From Mytilus edulis (taxonomy: Eukaryota; Mollusca; Bivalvia; Mytilida; Mytilidae): DNA of 64,000 nucleotides. The DNA lies in assembly GCF_963676685.1 (NCBI RefSeq), contig NC_092350.1:3337486-3401485 (forward strand), written 5' to 3'. Position 1 is the first letter of the stretch. The number at the start of each line of letters is the position of its first letter. The notes below the pieces were generated by a model, which saw nothing but the letters and a program-made list of their open reading frames with translations, had not been told where the DNA came from and searched no databases. Below, in pieces: positions 10,353 to 21,499 of this stretch. A program made the translations under genes and the position numbers.

Positions 10353-11480
10353 ATGGCCTTAGTTACAAATAGCAGTGAAAAAATAGTTGTTAATCCAAAA
10401 ACTATAGAGGATAACAACCATGTCAATCAAGTCCAAAATCAAACTAAACCTAAAACATACTCTCTTGATATAAATAAAGTACTACAAAACAAACTAGAAT
10501 CAGCAAAGAGGACTGATATCTCATATAAAATGACTAGTGGAGGGCTCACCGTTACATTAGATTTGGCAACATTTGAGTTATTTATTGCTGCAATATCCAG
10601 CTATTATCAATGCTATCCACTTTCGGCAGGTGAAATTACATTTCAATCTGAACACGATAGAAGAGGTGTATTAGTTCAAAAAACATTTAAGGTTCAACTA
10701 AAAAGCAGTCAATCCTATACCATAAATGCCTATACAACAAAAGCTACCTTACTGATTAATGGAAAATCTATAACTCATTTTATTGAAAATGAATTACCAA
10801 CAATCCACGGCATGATATGCAATACCTATGTAAACAACCAACAAATGAATACTAGTACTATTAATAAATTGTTGGAAGAACAATTGCAATACATATTGGA
10901 TAACAGATCAACTAATAACAACATGAAAGCTAGATGTAGAAAATGCAATAGAAATGTTATCACAAGGGCTGTACAGTGCAACAGTTGCCAAATGTGGGTG
11001 CATTATAGGTGTGAAGGTCTTAGACCGTTTGATATTGACAAAATTGAAAGTAATAACAATACGTCATACAAATGTTCATCCTGTCCAAATCCAACTAGCA
11101 CTGCTATTGAAAACATTTGTTCAAGTACATCATTCCAAACCAATAGTCGTGAAATTGACAACATTAGCATGATCAATACAACACAAAAATGTCTAGCCTT
11201 AGTAAATTCACAAATGGCAACTAGTGCAGAGATACTTCTGAATGAAGAAAGAATCAATCAAATATGTTCTAATTGTATACTAGATTCTGATGAAACTGTC
11301 TGTGATAGCTGTAACAATGTTGTACACTTAACATGCATAGCTACAAACCGCACAACACAAAAATGTCAAGCATGCTTTGGCCTAGAAATACAAGATCAAC
11401 AAGTCAAGAAAGCCTCAAGCTATGATACATCAAAAGGACTTGATAATGATCATGACGATACAATCATGAAAACACCATAA
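10353..11480 (+). CDS. LINE ORF1 with two PHD-like zinc fingers
   Basis: An intact 375-codon frame. Residues about 45-165 form a domain I do not recognise by name (GGLTVTLDLATFELFIAAIS ... LLINGKSITHFIENELPTIH). Residues about 193-242 form a PHD-type finger: CRKC, CNSC, WVHYRC, CSSC (C4-H-C3 spacing). Residues about 308-340 form a second compact finger: CSNC, CDSC, VHLTC, CQAC. PHD-bearing ORF1 proteins are known in CR1-like LINEs and are thought to bind nucleic acid or chromatin. The start at 10353 follows the hairpin array by about 40 bases. The stop at 11478-11480 is followed after 42 bases by the next frame. Confidence 0.75.
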   Translation: MALVTNSSEKIVVNPKTIEDNNHVNQVQNQTKPKTYSLDINKVLQNKLESAKRTDISYKMTSGGLTVTLDLATFELFIAAISSYYQCYPLSAGEITFQSEHDRRGVLVQKTFKVQLKSSQSYTINAYTTKATLLINGKSITHFIENELPTIHGMICNTYVNNQQMNTSTINKLLEEQLQYILDNRSTNNNMKARCRKCNRNVITRAVQCNSCQMWVHYRCEGLRPFDIDKIESNNNTSYKCSSCPNPTSTAIENICSSTSFQTNSREIDNISMINTTQKCLALVNSQMATSAEILLNEERINQICSNCILDSDETVCDSCNNVVHLTCIATNRTTQKCQACFGLEIQDQQVKKASSYDTSKGLDNDHDDTIMKTP

Positions 11481-11522
11481 GTTGTACAAACTGAAACTCC
11501 ATCAATCTGTATTGACAATAAT

Positions 11523-12209
11523 ATGACAGTAGAAAAAGAACAAGTAGACAATATTTCAAGAACAAAAAAGCCAAAAAAGAACTTAAATACAAGCAGCAAA
11601 CCTCAAGATGGCACAATTGCTGAACAGAGTACAATATCTAATAACAAAACAGAAGACGTGTGTATAAACCAGAGCAAAGCTACTGGTGACACGCAAATAA
11701 AATTTAAAGATTTAAGACAACTTGAGTTAAAACTGAAGAAACGAGAAGATGACATCCGATTGAGGGAAATGAGAAATTCAGAACTTAACGCTGAAAATAT
11801 CCGCCTTCAATCCACCATTCTCATGCAAGAAACTAAAATAAAAGAATTGGAAAACACAATAAGAATTCTTAACAGAAAAATAGTTGTACTAGAAGATACT
11901 GAGTCTGAATCCAAAAGAACAGATGCCAACTCACCAGTACAAAACTGCTGTCACCAGAAATGTGTCACTGAAACAGATAATTTGTTACTAGCTATGCGTG
12001 AAAGAATGACAAAGTTAATACTGCAGAAGGTGGATGTTCAAATAAACCAACTCGAAAGCGAACAAATACCTGTACAGTCAACCGTAATAAAGATATGCTG
12101 CCAAAAGGTAACACAAACGAAACACTTACAAAGGAACATGTGTATACCAACACAAGCACAGAACATAGAAGCACTGATAGAAATTCTGAGGCTATTCCTC
12201 TGGCAATGA
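11523..12209 (+). CDS. LINE ORF1-type coiled-coil protein
   Basis: A 228-codon frame rich in Lys, Glu and Gln. Residues about 62-120 (FKDLRQLELKLKKREDDIRL through KELENTIRILNRKIVVLEDT) have regular Leu/Ile spacing typical of a coiled coil. A Cys/His cluster (NCCHQKC) follows. This resembles the multimerising part of LINE ORF1 proteins. Near 12090 the homologous reading seems to move to another frame (12095-12367), so the annotated C-terminus here is probably an out-of-frame tail. It may originally have been continuous with the PHD frame, which ends 42 bases upstream. Confidence 0.55.
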   Translation: MTVEKEQVDNISRTKKPKKNLNTSSKPQDGTIAEQSTISNNKTEDVCINQSKATGDTQIKFKDLRQLELKLKKREDDIRLREMRNSELNAENIRLQSTILMQETKIKELENTIRILNRKIVVLEDTESESKRTDANSPVQNCCHQKCVTETDNLLLAMRERMTKLILQKVDVQINQLESEQIPVQSTVIKICCQKVTQTKHLQRNMCIPTQAQNIEALIEILRLFLWQ

Positions 12210-12600
12210 ATGTCATATATCAGTCTCCACAGTATCATATCTCTCATCCACCACCGACAATAAATGGCGCACATCAGCCTCCGCAGTATCATGTCTCTCA
12301 TCCACCTCCAGCAATAAATGTTGTACATCAGCCTCCTGAGTCGGGTATCTCAACCATTGCAATATAAATATTACACACCAAGTAATAAAGAAGGGAATTC
12401 AATGCAACAACATCAACCTTCTTTAACGAACAACTCAAATATGTTTCCTTCGGGTATGATAAATTTGCAAGACAGAACGAAACTTGTTCATGGTTGTCCA
12501 ATTTTATACACACCTACCGAGTTGCCCAGGCCAGGATTAAACAATTATAGGGATCAAAATTTTTTTCATCAGGAAAGACTCTTACACAACGGAAGTTAGC
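12095..12600 (+). pseudogene. Pro/His/Gln-rich C-terminal part of ORF1, frame-shifted
   Basis: Two overlapping frames (12095-12367 and 12318-12599) seem to continue the coiled-coil protein. The first has a short tandem peptide repeat built on QYHISHPPPTINGAHQPP, reflecting a roughly 60-bp DNA repeat at 12230-12345. The second reads PLQYKYYTPSNKEGNSMQQ and ends HQERLLHNGS, 11 bases before the EN-RT start. Low-complexity tails like this are common in ORF1 proteins. At least one frameshift is needed to join them. Confidence 0.45.
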
Positions 12601-12610
12601 ACAAGCAAGA

Positions 12611-14428
12611 ATGAGAAATGTAAATAGCGATTTTAAAGTTTACCACTTAAACATTTTATCTTTTAACTGTAAAAATATTAAAACCTGTGATCCATTATTC
12701 TCTGAAATTCTTTTTAACTATGATATTGTGTTGCTGCAAGAACACTGGCTATTCGACTGTCAGCTACCACTTTTAGATAATGTTCATATTGATTTTAATG
12801 GCATTGGAAAAGCAGTTGACTCTGATGATTCGCTACCACCTACCCACTTACCAAGAGGTTACGGTGGGGTTTGTATATTATGGAAAAAGACCATCGATCA
12901 CAAAATCACTAAGGTAGACTGTACTAATAACAGAATTCAATGTATTGAAATAACAAATACATGTGGTAAAGACATTCTGGTGATTTGCGCTTATATGCCA
13001 CGCAAGGATAATAGAGTTGAAAAATTGATTGAATTTCTAGATTGTACTGAACAACTTCACTCGCTCTGCTCGCAATACAATAACACACATCATATTGTTA
13101 TAGGTGGCTATATAAACGAAAATATAATTGATAAAAGTGAATCAAAACGCTACGAGGCAGTCAGAGCATTAATGGATGACCACTGCTTATATACAAAAGA
13201 TCTGGGCCGAACATTCATAAACTATAAGCATGAAGAAATATCCTCTATTGACTACATATTACTAGATAAAGAGCTGTTTGAGAACAATTCCAGTTATCTT
13301 AAACTTGACTCCTGTAGTTCTTTAGTCTCTGATCATTATCCTATAACCTGCAGACTAAATGTCAAAATAGAACATAGGCAACAAAGTACAAAAATATTGC
13401 CTACTAATAGGAAAATTAAATGGAGTACTATTGACTTGAATCTATACGAAGAAAATGTTAACAAGTCACTAACAGCTATTCCAAGTGAGATTCAATCGGG
13501 TCATGAGCTAACTAAAGTTATGACACAAGTTAATACCATTATGAAAAATGCAGCAATAGAATCATCACCTAGAGCCAAGGTATACAAAAGAAAGAAACAA
13601 AAACCTAAGATAAGATCCTTTAAAACAAATCAAGCGAGTAAAAGATGTAAAGAAGCTTTTGCAAAATGGAAAGCAAACGAAAGACCGACATCACCGAACA
13701 ACAAAATATACTGTGATATGAAATTTGCGAAATACGAACTTCGAAAAACATGTAGAATAGAGATAACGATGAAAGTCCTCAACGATAGACAAGAAATTTT
13801 AGATGCTAGAACTAAACATGATCAAGTATTTTACAAGTTACTTGGTAAAAAAAAAGGAAAGCTGAAGAATTGTATATCCGAACTGAATGTACAAGATAAT
13901 ATATATAAATCTGACAATGAAATTATAGTTGGATGGAAACATCATTTCAATAAATTAGCTCAACCAGCAAATGATCCTGAATATGATGATGAATATTACA
14001 AACAGCTAGCATTAGATCTAGACAATATAATTGATATATGTAACAATCAAACTAATACCATTTCTGTAACTGAAAAAGATGTTCAAGATGCCATAAATGA
14101 ATTGAAAATAAACAAATCTCCAGACATTTATAGCATATCCTCTGAAAATACCAAATATTGTGGTGAAAAGCTGCAAACAGTTATAACAAATATGATAGTA
14201 TCATCATTTAAAATAGGATTAATGCCTGAAATACTCAAAATGGGTCTCCTCACTCTTGTATTCAAAAACAAAGGAAGTAACAAGAACGCCACCAACTATA
14301 GAGGGATTACTATCATGCCAATACTGCTAAAACTAATTGAGTCTGTAGCAAAGGCTAAGGTCCAACCTAAAATATTGAAAGAGCAAATAGGCTACAAAGA
14401 GGATTTACTGAGAACTCAACTCCAATGA
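12611..14428 (+). CDS. CR1-like LINE ORF2: endonuclease and N-terminal RT
   Basis: A 605-codon frame. Residues 1-250 are an APE-like endonuclease: ILSFNCKNIKT (catalytic Asn), IVLLQEHWL (Glu), VICAYMP, HHIVIGGYINENI (usually GGDFN, with the Asp replaced by Tyr), SSIDYILLD and SDHYPITC (Asp, His). A basic linker (KVYKRKKQKPKIRS) follows. RT motifs begin at ELKINKSPDIYSIS and MGLLTLVFKNKGS and continue to NYRGITIMPILLKL. The frame ends in LLRTQLQ at 14428, where a shift moves the reading to the next segment. The loss of the GGDFN Asp suggests the nuclease is also inactive. Confidence 0.75.
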   Translation: MRNVNSDFKVYHLNILSFNCKNIKTCDPLFSEILFNYDIVLLQEHWLFDCQLPLLDNVHIDFNGIGKAVDSDDSLPPTHLPRGYGGVCILWKKTIDHKITKVDCTNNRIQCIEITNTCGKDILVICAYMPRKDNRVEKLIEFLDCTEQLHSLCSQYNNTHHIVIGGYINENIIDKSESKRYEAVRALMDDHCLYTKDLGRTFINYKHEEISSIDYILLDKELFENNSSYLKLDSCSSLVSDHYPITCRLNVKIEHRQQSTKILPTNRKIKWSTIDLNLYEENVNKSLTAIPSEIQSGHELTKVMTQVNTIMKNAAIESSPRAKVYKRKKQKPKIRSFKTNQASKRCKEAFAKWKANERPTSPNNKIYCDMKFAKYELRKTCRIEITMKVLNDRQEILDARTKHDQVFYKLLGKKKGKLKNCISELNVQDNIYKSDNEIIVGWKHHFNKLAQPANDPEYDDEYYKQLALDLDNIIDICNNQTNTISVTEKDVQDAINELKINKSPDIYSISSENTKYCGEKLQTVITNMIVSSFKIGLMPEILKMGLLTLVFKNKGSNKNATNYRGITIMPILLKLIESVAKAKVQPKILKEQIGYKEDLLRTQLQ

Positions 14429-16106
14429 ACTGCTCATTCTTTATAGAAGAATTTATCAGAGAGTGCATGGATGCTGGTAAAATAATATATAGCGCTTCTA
14501 GATGCTAAATCGGCATTTGATGTGGTAACGCATGAGAGTATCCTAAAAAAGCTATACATAGCATGGGTAGATGGGCTACTATGGAAACTTATACATAGTC
14601 TTCACATGGACTCTAGCAGTGTAGTTAAATTTAATGGTCTAATATCTGAACCATTCTCAATATGTCAAGGCGTAAAACAAGGTGGTATACTGAGCGCCGA
14701 CCTGTACAAGCTGTACATCAATAATCTCCTAACAGATATCGAGCACTCAGGATTGGGAGCAAAAATAGGATCCATTTGTTGCGCAGCTCCGACTTGTGCA
14801 GATAATGTGGCACTAATGAGCGACAACCCTGAGGAACTACAGGTACTTATTAACATGGCATACAACTACAGTCGAAGGGAGAGATATAAGCTTCAACCAG
14901 TGAAGAGTGTTATTCTGCCAGTGTATCCAAATCGTAGAAAACAGCAAGAACCTTCCTTTCCATGGAGTATAGGTAACTCAATAATGCCAATAGTTAGCCA
15001 AACAATCCATGTGTCTTACGTACATCAAAACCAGATGATCCTAATCCGTTGTATGAAAACGTGAAAAAAGCTAGACGAGCCATGTACAGTTTAATGCCAG
15101 CTTGTTTGCATGGGAAAAATGGACTGGACATACAATCCTTACTACATATATTTAACATCTATGTCATTCCTGTACTTCTGTACGGCCTGGAATTAGTTAC
15201 TCCTACAGGAAAAAAACTTGGATATTATTGACATATTCCACAAAAAATGCATTAAGCAATTACTCTCTTTACCAACAAGTACAGCTACGCCCGCCATATA
15301 CATTCTTTCTGGACAACTACCAATAGAGGGCCAAATACATAAAAAGATCTTATCATTATTTGGAAATATATCTAGACAACCACATAATAGTTTAGAAAAA
15401 CAAATTGCATATAGACAACTACTTATGAAAACAGATGATAGTCACAGCTGGTTTATTATTGTTAAAACGATTCTAGCGAAATACAACTTACCATCAGCTT
15501 TATATCTATTAGACAGTCAAATTCAAAAATTAAAATGGAAGACCATGGTAAATAAAGAAGTATCAAAGTATTGGAAACATTTCATCGAGGGTCATTGTAA
15601 GCTGTACCCCTCACTAAAGTATGTAAATAGTCAATATATACCAGGAAAGACACATGTATTAGTAAACCTATCTGCTAGTAATTCCATGCAAGAAGCTAAG
15701 AGAATACCCGTAAAATTAAGAATAGCAACAGGAAGTTATATACTCATGGCTGACAGAACAAGGCAATCAAAAAACAAAGGACTATTGGCAACGTGTCCTT
15801 TGTGCCAAACATAAGATGAAACCTTGGAACATTTCTTACTGCTTTGTCCTGCACTGTCGAACCAGAGAAAATCAATCAAGCAATATCCAACTGCTACACG
15901 AAAAGCTCAGTATTCAATTCAAACGCAACGGTAGCGAAGTAGACCTTATCCAAGTGATAATTGATTCAAGTACAATTGGATTACTGGAACCCAGTTGTGA
16001 CAAATCAATCCTAATGGACATAGAATTTCAATCAAGGAGACTATGCTTTCTACTACACACAAGCAGGTCGAGAATTCTCAATAATATCGATCGAACATCA
16101 AGTTAG
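14429..16106 (+). pseudogene. CR1-like LINE ORF2: RT catalytic core and C-terminus, broken
   Basis: Continuation of ORF2 in several frames. LDAKSAFDVV at about 14498-14527 is motif A. CQGVKQGGILSADLYKLYIN is motif B. The catalytic box reads CADNVALMS at about 14795, where the second Asp of the expected ADD is Asn, an active-site loss. Later frames (15049-15231, 15218-15814, 15816-16106) give FNIYVIPVLLYGLELV, then CPLCQT, a stop, and DETLEHFLLLCPAL: the CCHC knuckle, interrupted by TAA at about 15812. At least three frameshifts and one nonsense change make the gene dead. Confidence 0.75.
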
Positions 16107-16114
16107 CTTAAAAG

Positions 16115-16395
16115 ACACCGTGAGCGTGGGTTACGCCACACTCTACGGACACAAATACGAAGCGGTCTCAACATAAATGCAAAATGAGCGTGGATTTCGC
16201 CACACTTGTTAACTCGACCATAGTCCATAACGCCTTCTAAAGCGTGGATCTCGCCACACTCTACTGAAGAGGCTAAATATATATCGTTTATCAGAGAATA
16301 AGCGTGGACATCGCCACACTTTAATGAAACCTACTACAACTCAACCCAATAAAGTCCTATGAAGCAGTAAGCGTGGGTACGTGGCCACACTACAC
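16115..16395 (+). repeat. five hairpin repeats in the LINE 3' UTR
   Basis: Copies of AGCGTGG-(6-base loop)-CCACACT lie at about 16122, 16187, 16241, 16301 and 16370. Loops vary (GTTACG, ATTTCG, ATCTCG, ACATCG) while stem bases stay fixed; the fifth copy has a longer loop region. Outer arms pair with copy-specific bases: CCGT/ACGG in the first and CAGT/ACTG in the fifth. The same hairpin flanks ORF1 at 9.85-10.3 kb, so it brackets the coding region. A template-recognition or processing signal is one possibility; no family is known to me for it. Confidence 0.75.
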
Positions 16396-16459
16396 TGTGT
16401 ACAGATAAAAGCTAACTATCTTAAGTAAATCTGGCAAACATGCAGAAGAACGATTTCTG

Positions 16460-17590
16460 CTGATCATATATATATACATGTAAATAAACTGTAAATATCG
16501 ATGAAGTATTTTAAAATTTTAAATTTCATAACGTTGAAATAGCTCATATTTTTATGCCGATACTTAAGTATATACAAAACACTTTTAATATTCCTTTTAA
16601 TGATGATAGATGTCTACCTGTGTGACTTTTATATTTTAAAAAGTCCGATATATGTACTTTTGAACTGGTGGTGGAATACTCAATGATTGAGGTGCTCCTT
16701 TATTGGAGGAAGTTATGCAATACAAGTTACAAGATCACGTGGTTTATATGTGTATAGTCTACAACGTGGATGTTGGAAATATTTTTGTTTATGTTTATAA
16801 AAGTGGTAGGCCTTTTACAGATAAGTTTGCTGTTTAACCATTCGTTTAAATGACATTTAAACAGTTCATTTAATAAAGAGCAATTTAACAATTCAATAAT
16901 TGCACAACATTCTCTAATGGCACAAAAAATTATGTACATTATTTCATGTGTCAATATATGGGTCATCATGGTGACTTTGTTTACAAACTTTGACATGCAA
17001 TACAATGTGCACTTACATTCAAAGTTTGAAGAATAAAATTTACAATAATAACAGCTTAAAAGGATAGAAATGTACAAATAAAAAAAGTTGTGAAGAATAA
17101 ATATACAGGTATATACAATAACATAAGTTAGCTGTTTAATTGAAAATAAATTCTGTAGTATATTACAATAGTGAATAATACATGTAGTTGTTTTCCAATT
17201 TATTGTAATTATGAGCTGACAGTAAATGACAAAAAGACAGTTAATTCTGTACATGTCGGGAATATTATGAACAAAATCAGACTGAATATGTTTTGCTTTT
17301 AAGCTTTGTTTGAAATAGATTTTTTTTTCTTCTCTTTTTTAGGTTTGATATTATTTGATAATGAATGGTGTGACCATTCCAGTGACAAGGAGTTGAATGA
17401 CTTTGAGTATTTATCTTTATGGAGGATAACAAACAGTATGAGAAGATGCTATCAAAATTTACATATAAACTTGTGAAAAAACTAAAAATAGATATGTACA
17501 AATTCATGAGTTCTTTTTATAGTTTTTATTTAGATTTTATATTAAAAAGAATAAGTCTGCATAGTATTCTGGTCTTTATCTCTAGCATGA
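16460..17590. other. AT-rich gap between LINE and gypsy pol; expected 3' LTR not found
   Basis: No recognised gene. A minus-strand frame at 17254-16727 is low-complexity and unconvincing. A purine tract on the minus strand (17322-17342) could be the gypsy polypurine tract, but what follows does not match the LTR at 23.75-24.7 kb. Either the 3' LTR is deleted or this stretch is flanking sequence. Confidence 0.4.
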
Positions 17591-17593
17591 CGT

Positions 17594-19300
17594 CTAGGAA
17601 GCAGTTTTTGATCTTTTATTTGCATTGTTACGGGTTCCATCGTGTAATTGCTCGGTTGGTGTCACTGGTGACTTTCCGATGCCACGTTCATTTCTACCAA
17701 AGTATGGTTTCAAATGATCTACATGTACCATAATACTTTTTGTTTGTTCTGATTTTTGTATTTTGTATGTTACATCAGTAATTTTTTCTATCACTAGATA
17801 GGGTCCTGTCCATCTAAGTCCTAATGTTTGGTTCACCTTGGAAGGGTACTACCTCCACACCCAACAATTAGGTTCAAATTTTCGGACTTTTAGACCTCTA
17901 TCATGATATGATTTCTGACGTTGAGCTGCTTGACCCGAATGGTCATAAACATTTTTATATGCTTCCCTCAGGGTATTTTTCACCCATTCTACATATTCAA
18001 TTTGACAAAAATCATTAACAGTATTGGGGAGACCAAACATAAGGTCCACTGGACAACGAATCTCACGCCCTAACATTAGACTATTGGGAGTACATTTAGT
18101 AGTTGAATGTACTGTGCTTCTATAAGCCATCATTAAATATGGGATATGCTCATCCCATTCATTTCTATGTTCATTTACAAACATGGATAACATTTGTTTG
18201 AGAGTTCTGTTATATCTTTTTACTAAACCTGAACTTTGTGGGCGATATGGGGTAGAATGGGTTTTTTGAACACCTAATTTTTCACACATTATCTTAAATA
18301 AATGAGATTCAAATTCTTTCCCTTGGTCGGTATGTAACTGCAAAGGGCACCCAAATCTACAAATAAACTCAGTTATAATCTTATCCGCCACCGTCATTGC
18401 AGTATGATTAGGGACAGGGAAGGCCTCCTTCCATTTAGAGTAATAGTCCCCTAAAACTATAATGTATTCATTTCCGTTTGCGGTTATGGGAAGGGGTCCC
18501 ACTATATCAACATTAATTCTCTCTAAAGGGGCACTACTTTTGGACTGTCTAAGTGGGGATCTCCCTACACCAGGACCAGGTTTACAACGGGCACATAGGT
18601 CACATTCAAGACACCATAACTTAATGTTTTCAGTACTTCTAGGCCAATAAAATCTTGTCCTGATAGCATTTATGGTTCTATCTTTACCAAAATGACCCGC
18701 TATTTTGTTATGATGTAACTGATAAAAAATTGTCTCCCTTATTTTCTGAGGAGCTACTAATTGCAACAAAATAGTGTTATCTTCTCTCAAAAACTGTTTG
18801 TATAGAATGTCATCCTTAACTTCAAGATTTTCCCACATTCCCCATAAAACTTTGGCTTCAGGGTGTAAATTTAATATATCATTTCTCTGAGGTTTCTCAT
18901 CTTGATTATTTTTCAAACGCAGCATATCACCAATTGCGGGATCTTCTTCTTGCATATTTTTTATTTCTTCCATGCTCCAAAAATCTAACCAATTAGGGTA
19001 TAAATTTTGGTCAGGGGTATTATCTATTACCGAGCAAACTATTGTGTTTAACAGTGAGTTTTCCTCCGTCATGACTGCAGGACAGCTCCCTGGGTGAATC
19101 CGATTACAGATCCGGCAGTTTGCATTTTCCTCAGTCTGACTTTGGACAATGGAATCTGGGAAACACTGTTTACAATCATCTTTTTTACATTTACGAGCAG
19201 GAATACGCGATAATCCATCTGCGTTTGAGTGCTGAGTTCTCTTTCTGAACTGAATATCAAAATCATATTCATCCAATATACTGATCCACCGAGCTACCAT
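17594..19300 (-). pseudogene. gypsy integrase, catalytic Glu replaced by Lys
   Basis: The frame 19300-17849 starts in the RNase H tail (RTQHSNADGLSRIP). The HHCC domain follows (YQLHHNKIAGHFGKDRT ... CLECDLCARCK). The catalytic core has INVDIVGPLP and LHTDQGKEFES, the two Asp of the D,D-35-E triad. At the Glu position it reads PQSSGLVKRYNRTL; related integrases have Glu where Lys is encoded at 18218-18220, so strand transfer should be abolished. After an in-frame TAG near 17849 the C-terminal GLRWTGPYLVIEKI and VHVDHLKPY blocks follow to 17594. Confidence 0.85.
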
Positions 19301-19356
19301 GCCTTCAGCCTCTTTGAAGTTTCTTAATCATGTAAGCGAGGCATGGTCGGTTCGTA

Positions 19357-20376
19357 TCAAAAACTTTCGTCCCCACAAGTAAATTGTCTTACAAAAGTAA
19401 CTACTGCTAACAGTTCCCTTTTTGTAACACAGTAGTTTCGTTGGCTATTGCTAAGCGTTCTACTAGCATAACTAATTACTTTCTCTTTTTCATCCTGTAT
19501 CTGAGATAAAACCGCTCCTACACCATTTAAACTTGCGTCTGTATCTAATATGAACAGTCCCTCATCTTTAGGGAAAGATAAAATTGGGGCTGAAATTAAC
19601 CTTTCTTTTAATTTATTAAATGATTCTTCACATTCATCAGACCATTTAAAACTTTGATTTTTCCTAGTTAATTTTATTAAAGGAGAGGCTATGGTGAAAA
19701 ATTCAGAAATGAATTTGCGGTAATAGCCCGCAAAACCTAAAAAACTTTTTATTTCAGATACATTTGTGGGTGAAGGCCAGTCTTTTACACTTTCCATTTT
19801 CGTAGGATCACATTTTATTCCATTTTCAGATACAATATGTCCCAGAAAGACTACTTCTTTTTGAAATAATGTACATTTGGAGGGTTTTGATTTCAGGTTT
19901 GCTGCTCTTAGACATTCAAATACTAACTTGTGATTTTCTAAAGCTTGTTCAAAGTTATTCCCAAAAATTATGATATCATCTAAGTAGCAAAGACAATGAC
20001 GCCATTGAAGATTTCCCAAAACTTTTTCCATTAACTTCTGAAAAGTTTGGGCGGCTGAATTTTAACCCATGGGCATAACTCTAAATTGAAAAAGACCTTT
20101 ATGAGTGCTAAAAGCAGTTTTTTCACTGTCCTCCTCGTCACACGAAACCTGCCAATAATCACTATGACAATCGACTGTTGACAGCCATTTTGCTCCTTCT
20201 AGGGACGCTAAACAATCATCTATCTTTTGCAAGGGATATCCCGAAGGCGAACAAAGGGAATTTACCCGTCTATAATCTATGCAAAACCGCCAAGAAACTT
20301 GGTCCTTTTTTTTTACAAGACAAATAGGACTACTCCAACTACTGTTACTGGGTTCTATTACGCCCTTTTTTAACAT
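19357..20376 (-). pseudogene. gypsy reverse transcriptase and RNase H
   Basis: Two frames. 20376-20062: KKGVIEPSNSSWSSPICLVK, CIDYRRVNSLC and FQFRVMPMG, then a TAA stop. 20031-19357: CYLDDIIIFG (YLDD box), KCTLFQKEVVFLGHIVSENG, SFLGFAGYYRKFI and ILDTDASLNGVGAVLSQ (RNase H start), then ISYASRTLSNSQRNY. Reading shifts again near 19340 at the end of RNase H. The order and motifs are classic Ty3/gypsy pol. Inactive because of the stop and shifts. Confidence 0.85.
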
Positions 20377-20596
20377 AGACTCTAATTCTTTTTCAACTAA
20401 TTCTTTTTTTTTGGGGCGAAATTCGTCTAGGGGGCGTTTTAACCGGTTAAGCCGATCCAGTATTAATCTTATGTTTCACCACATCTGTTTGGCCTAACAT
20501 ACCATCAGGTCCCACAAAGATATCTTGATATTCTACTAAAAGTTCAATTAACTTTTGTTTATTTTCAAGGGTCAAATTAGTAGAGCATTTTTCTAC

Positions 20597-21295
20597 TTAT
20601 TCCTTTAAATGTTCAGGTAAATTTCCTTGCGTTTTATCTCTGTTAGTTTCCTGTTCTTGGGATACCAAATCGACATGTTCCAAAGTTCCTACCATCAAAT
20701 TCTTTTTTAACTTAACAGGATTATCATTTAAATTTATCACTGAAATAATAATTTCTTTTTCCTTAGTATTATTCAATGACTTGGCAACAAGTAAGCCCTT
20801 TTTTAGAAATAAAATTTTATTGGGCTCTATCATCCCATAATCTCCTGAAAATTCACCATCAACATACCCTTTTAAAAAGGTTTCTGACCTAAGGGAGACA
20901 ACTCTATTTTCCCTTAATTTGATTCTGGCACATGTTGTACTAAAATGTTGTTTAAGGTTTATTACTTGTTTTGCTATAAGAAATTTAGCTTCTGCTAATT
21001 TGATTTCACATTCATAACATTTTAAAAAGTCCATTCCTAGAATGCCTTCTAATTTCCCTAGTTTTGTGAATATGATTTTATGTTGAAATTCATTATTGCC
21101 TATTTTAATTTCACAAACAGCTTGTCCTTTAATTTTCATTTTATTGCCATAAGCTGCAGATAGAGTCGATTCAACTCTGGACAGACCTGATGTCCCTAAA
21201 TCTACTTTTTTAATTAAATTTTCAGATAATATAGTGACTGGGGAACCAGTGTCTATTAACATATCTATTTTGATTTTATTACTTTCCACAGGCAC
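20597..21295 (-). pseudogene. gypsy aspartic protease
   Basis: A 232-codon frame whose start matches a retropepsin: IDMLIDTGSPVTIL holds the catalytic DTGS, and EGILGMDFL near residue 85 is the ILGxDFL block. The rest is the linker toward RT. Enzymes of this type process the gag-pol polyprotein. The Met at 21295 is internal to the original polyprotein. A frame change separates it from the RT segment that begins upstream of 20376. Confidence 0.75.
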
Positions 21296-21499
21296 ATAAA
21301 GACTAGGACCTTTATCAGCTCTAGAAGTATCAATAATGTCATTTGTACATGTAGGACTCTTTTTAAATTGTCAGTTTCATTTTTAGCCCTTACTTTCAAA
21401 GAAATGGCTGATCCGAGGGCCTTCGGATCAGCCAATTCTATTCCCCCATAGTCTGTAATCTGGCTATTTCATCTTTCAGATCTTTCATTTCGTCATCTT

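Larger units (their letters stand above)
8990..16460 (+). mobile_element. CR1/L2-like LINE with esterase, PHD ORF1 and EN-RT
   Basis: Four protein regions lie in one direction: SGNH-type esterase (about 9140-9820), two-zinc-finger ORF1 (10353-11480), coiled-coil/proline-rich frame (11523-12600) and EN-RT (12611-16106). Esterase and PHD domains in ORF1 are a described feature of CR1-like LINEs, which supports treating them as one element. Here they sit in separate frames. The same hairpin repeat occurs four times between the esterase and ORF1, and five times after the RT. Several frames carry stops or shifts and the RT active site is mutated, so this copy is dead. That the esterase belongs to the same unit is inferred from context. 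Confidence 0.65.

Noticed and set aside
16727..17254. 175-codon minus-strand frame
   Set aside because: Low-complexity Ile/Tyr/Cys-rich translation of AT-rich DNA, no motif, and in the gap after gypsy pol.
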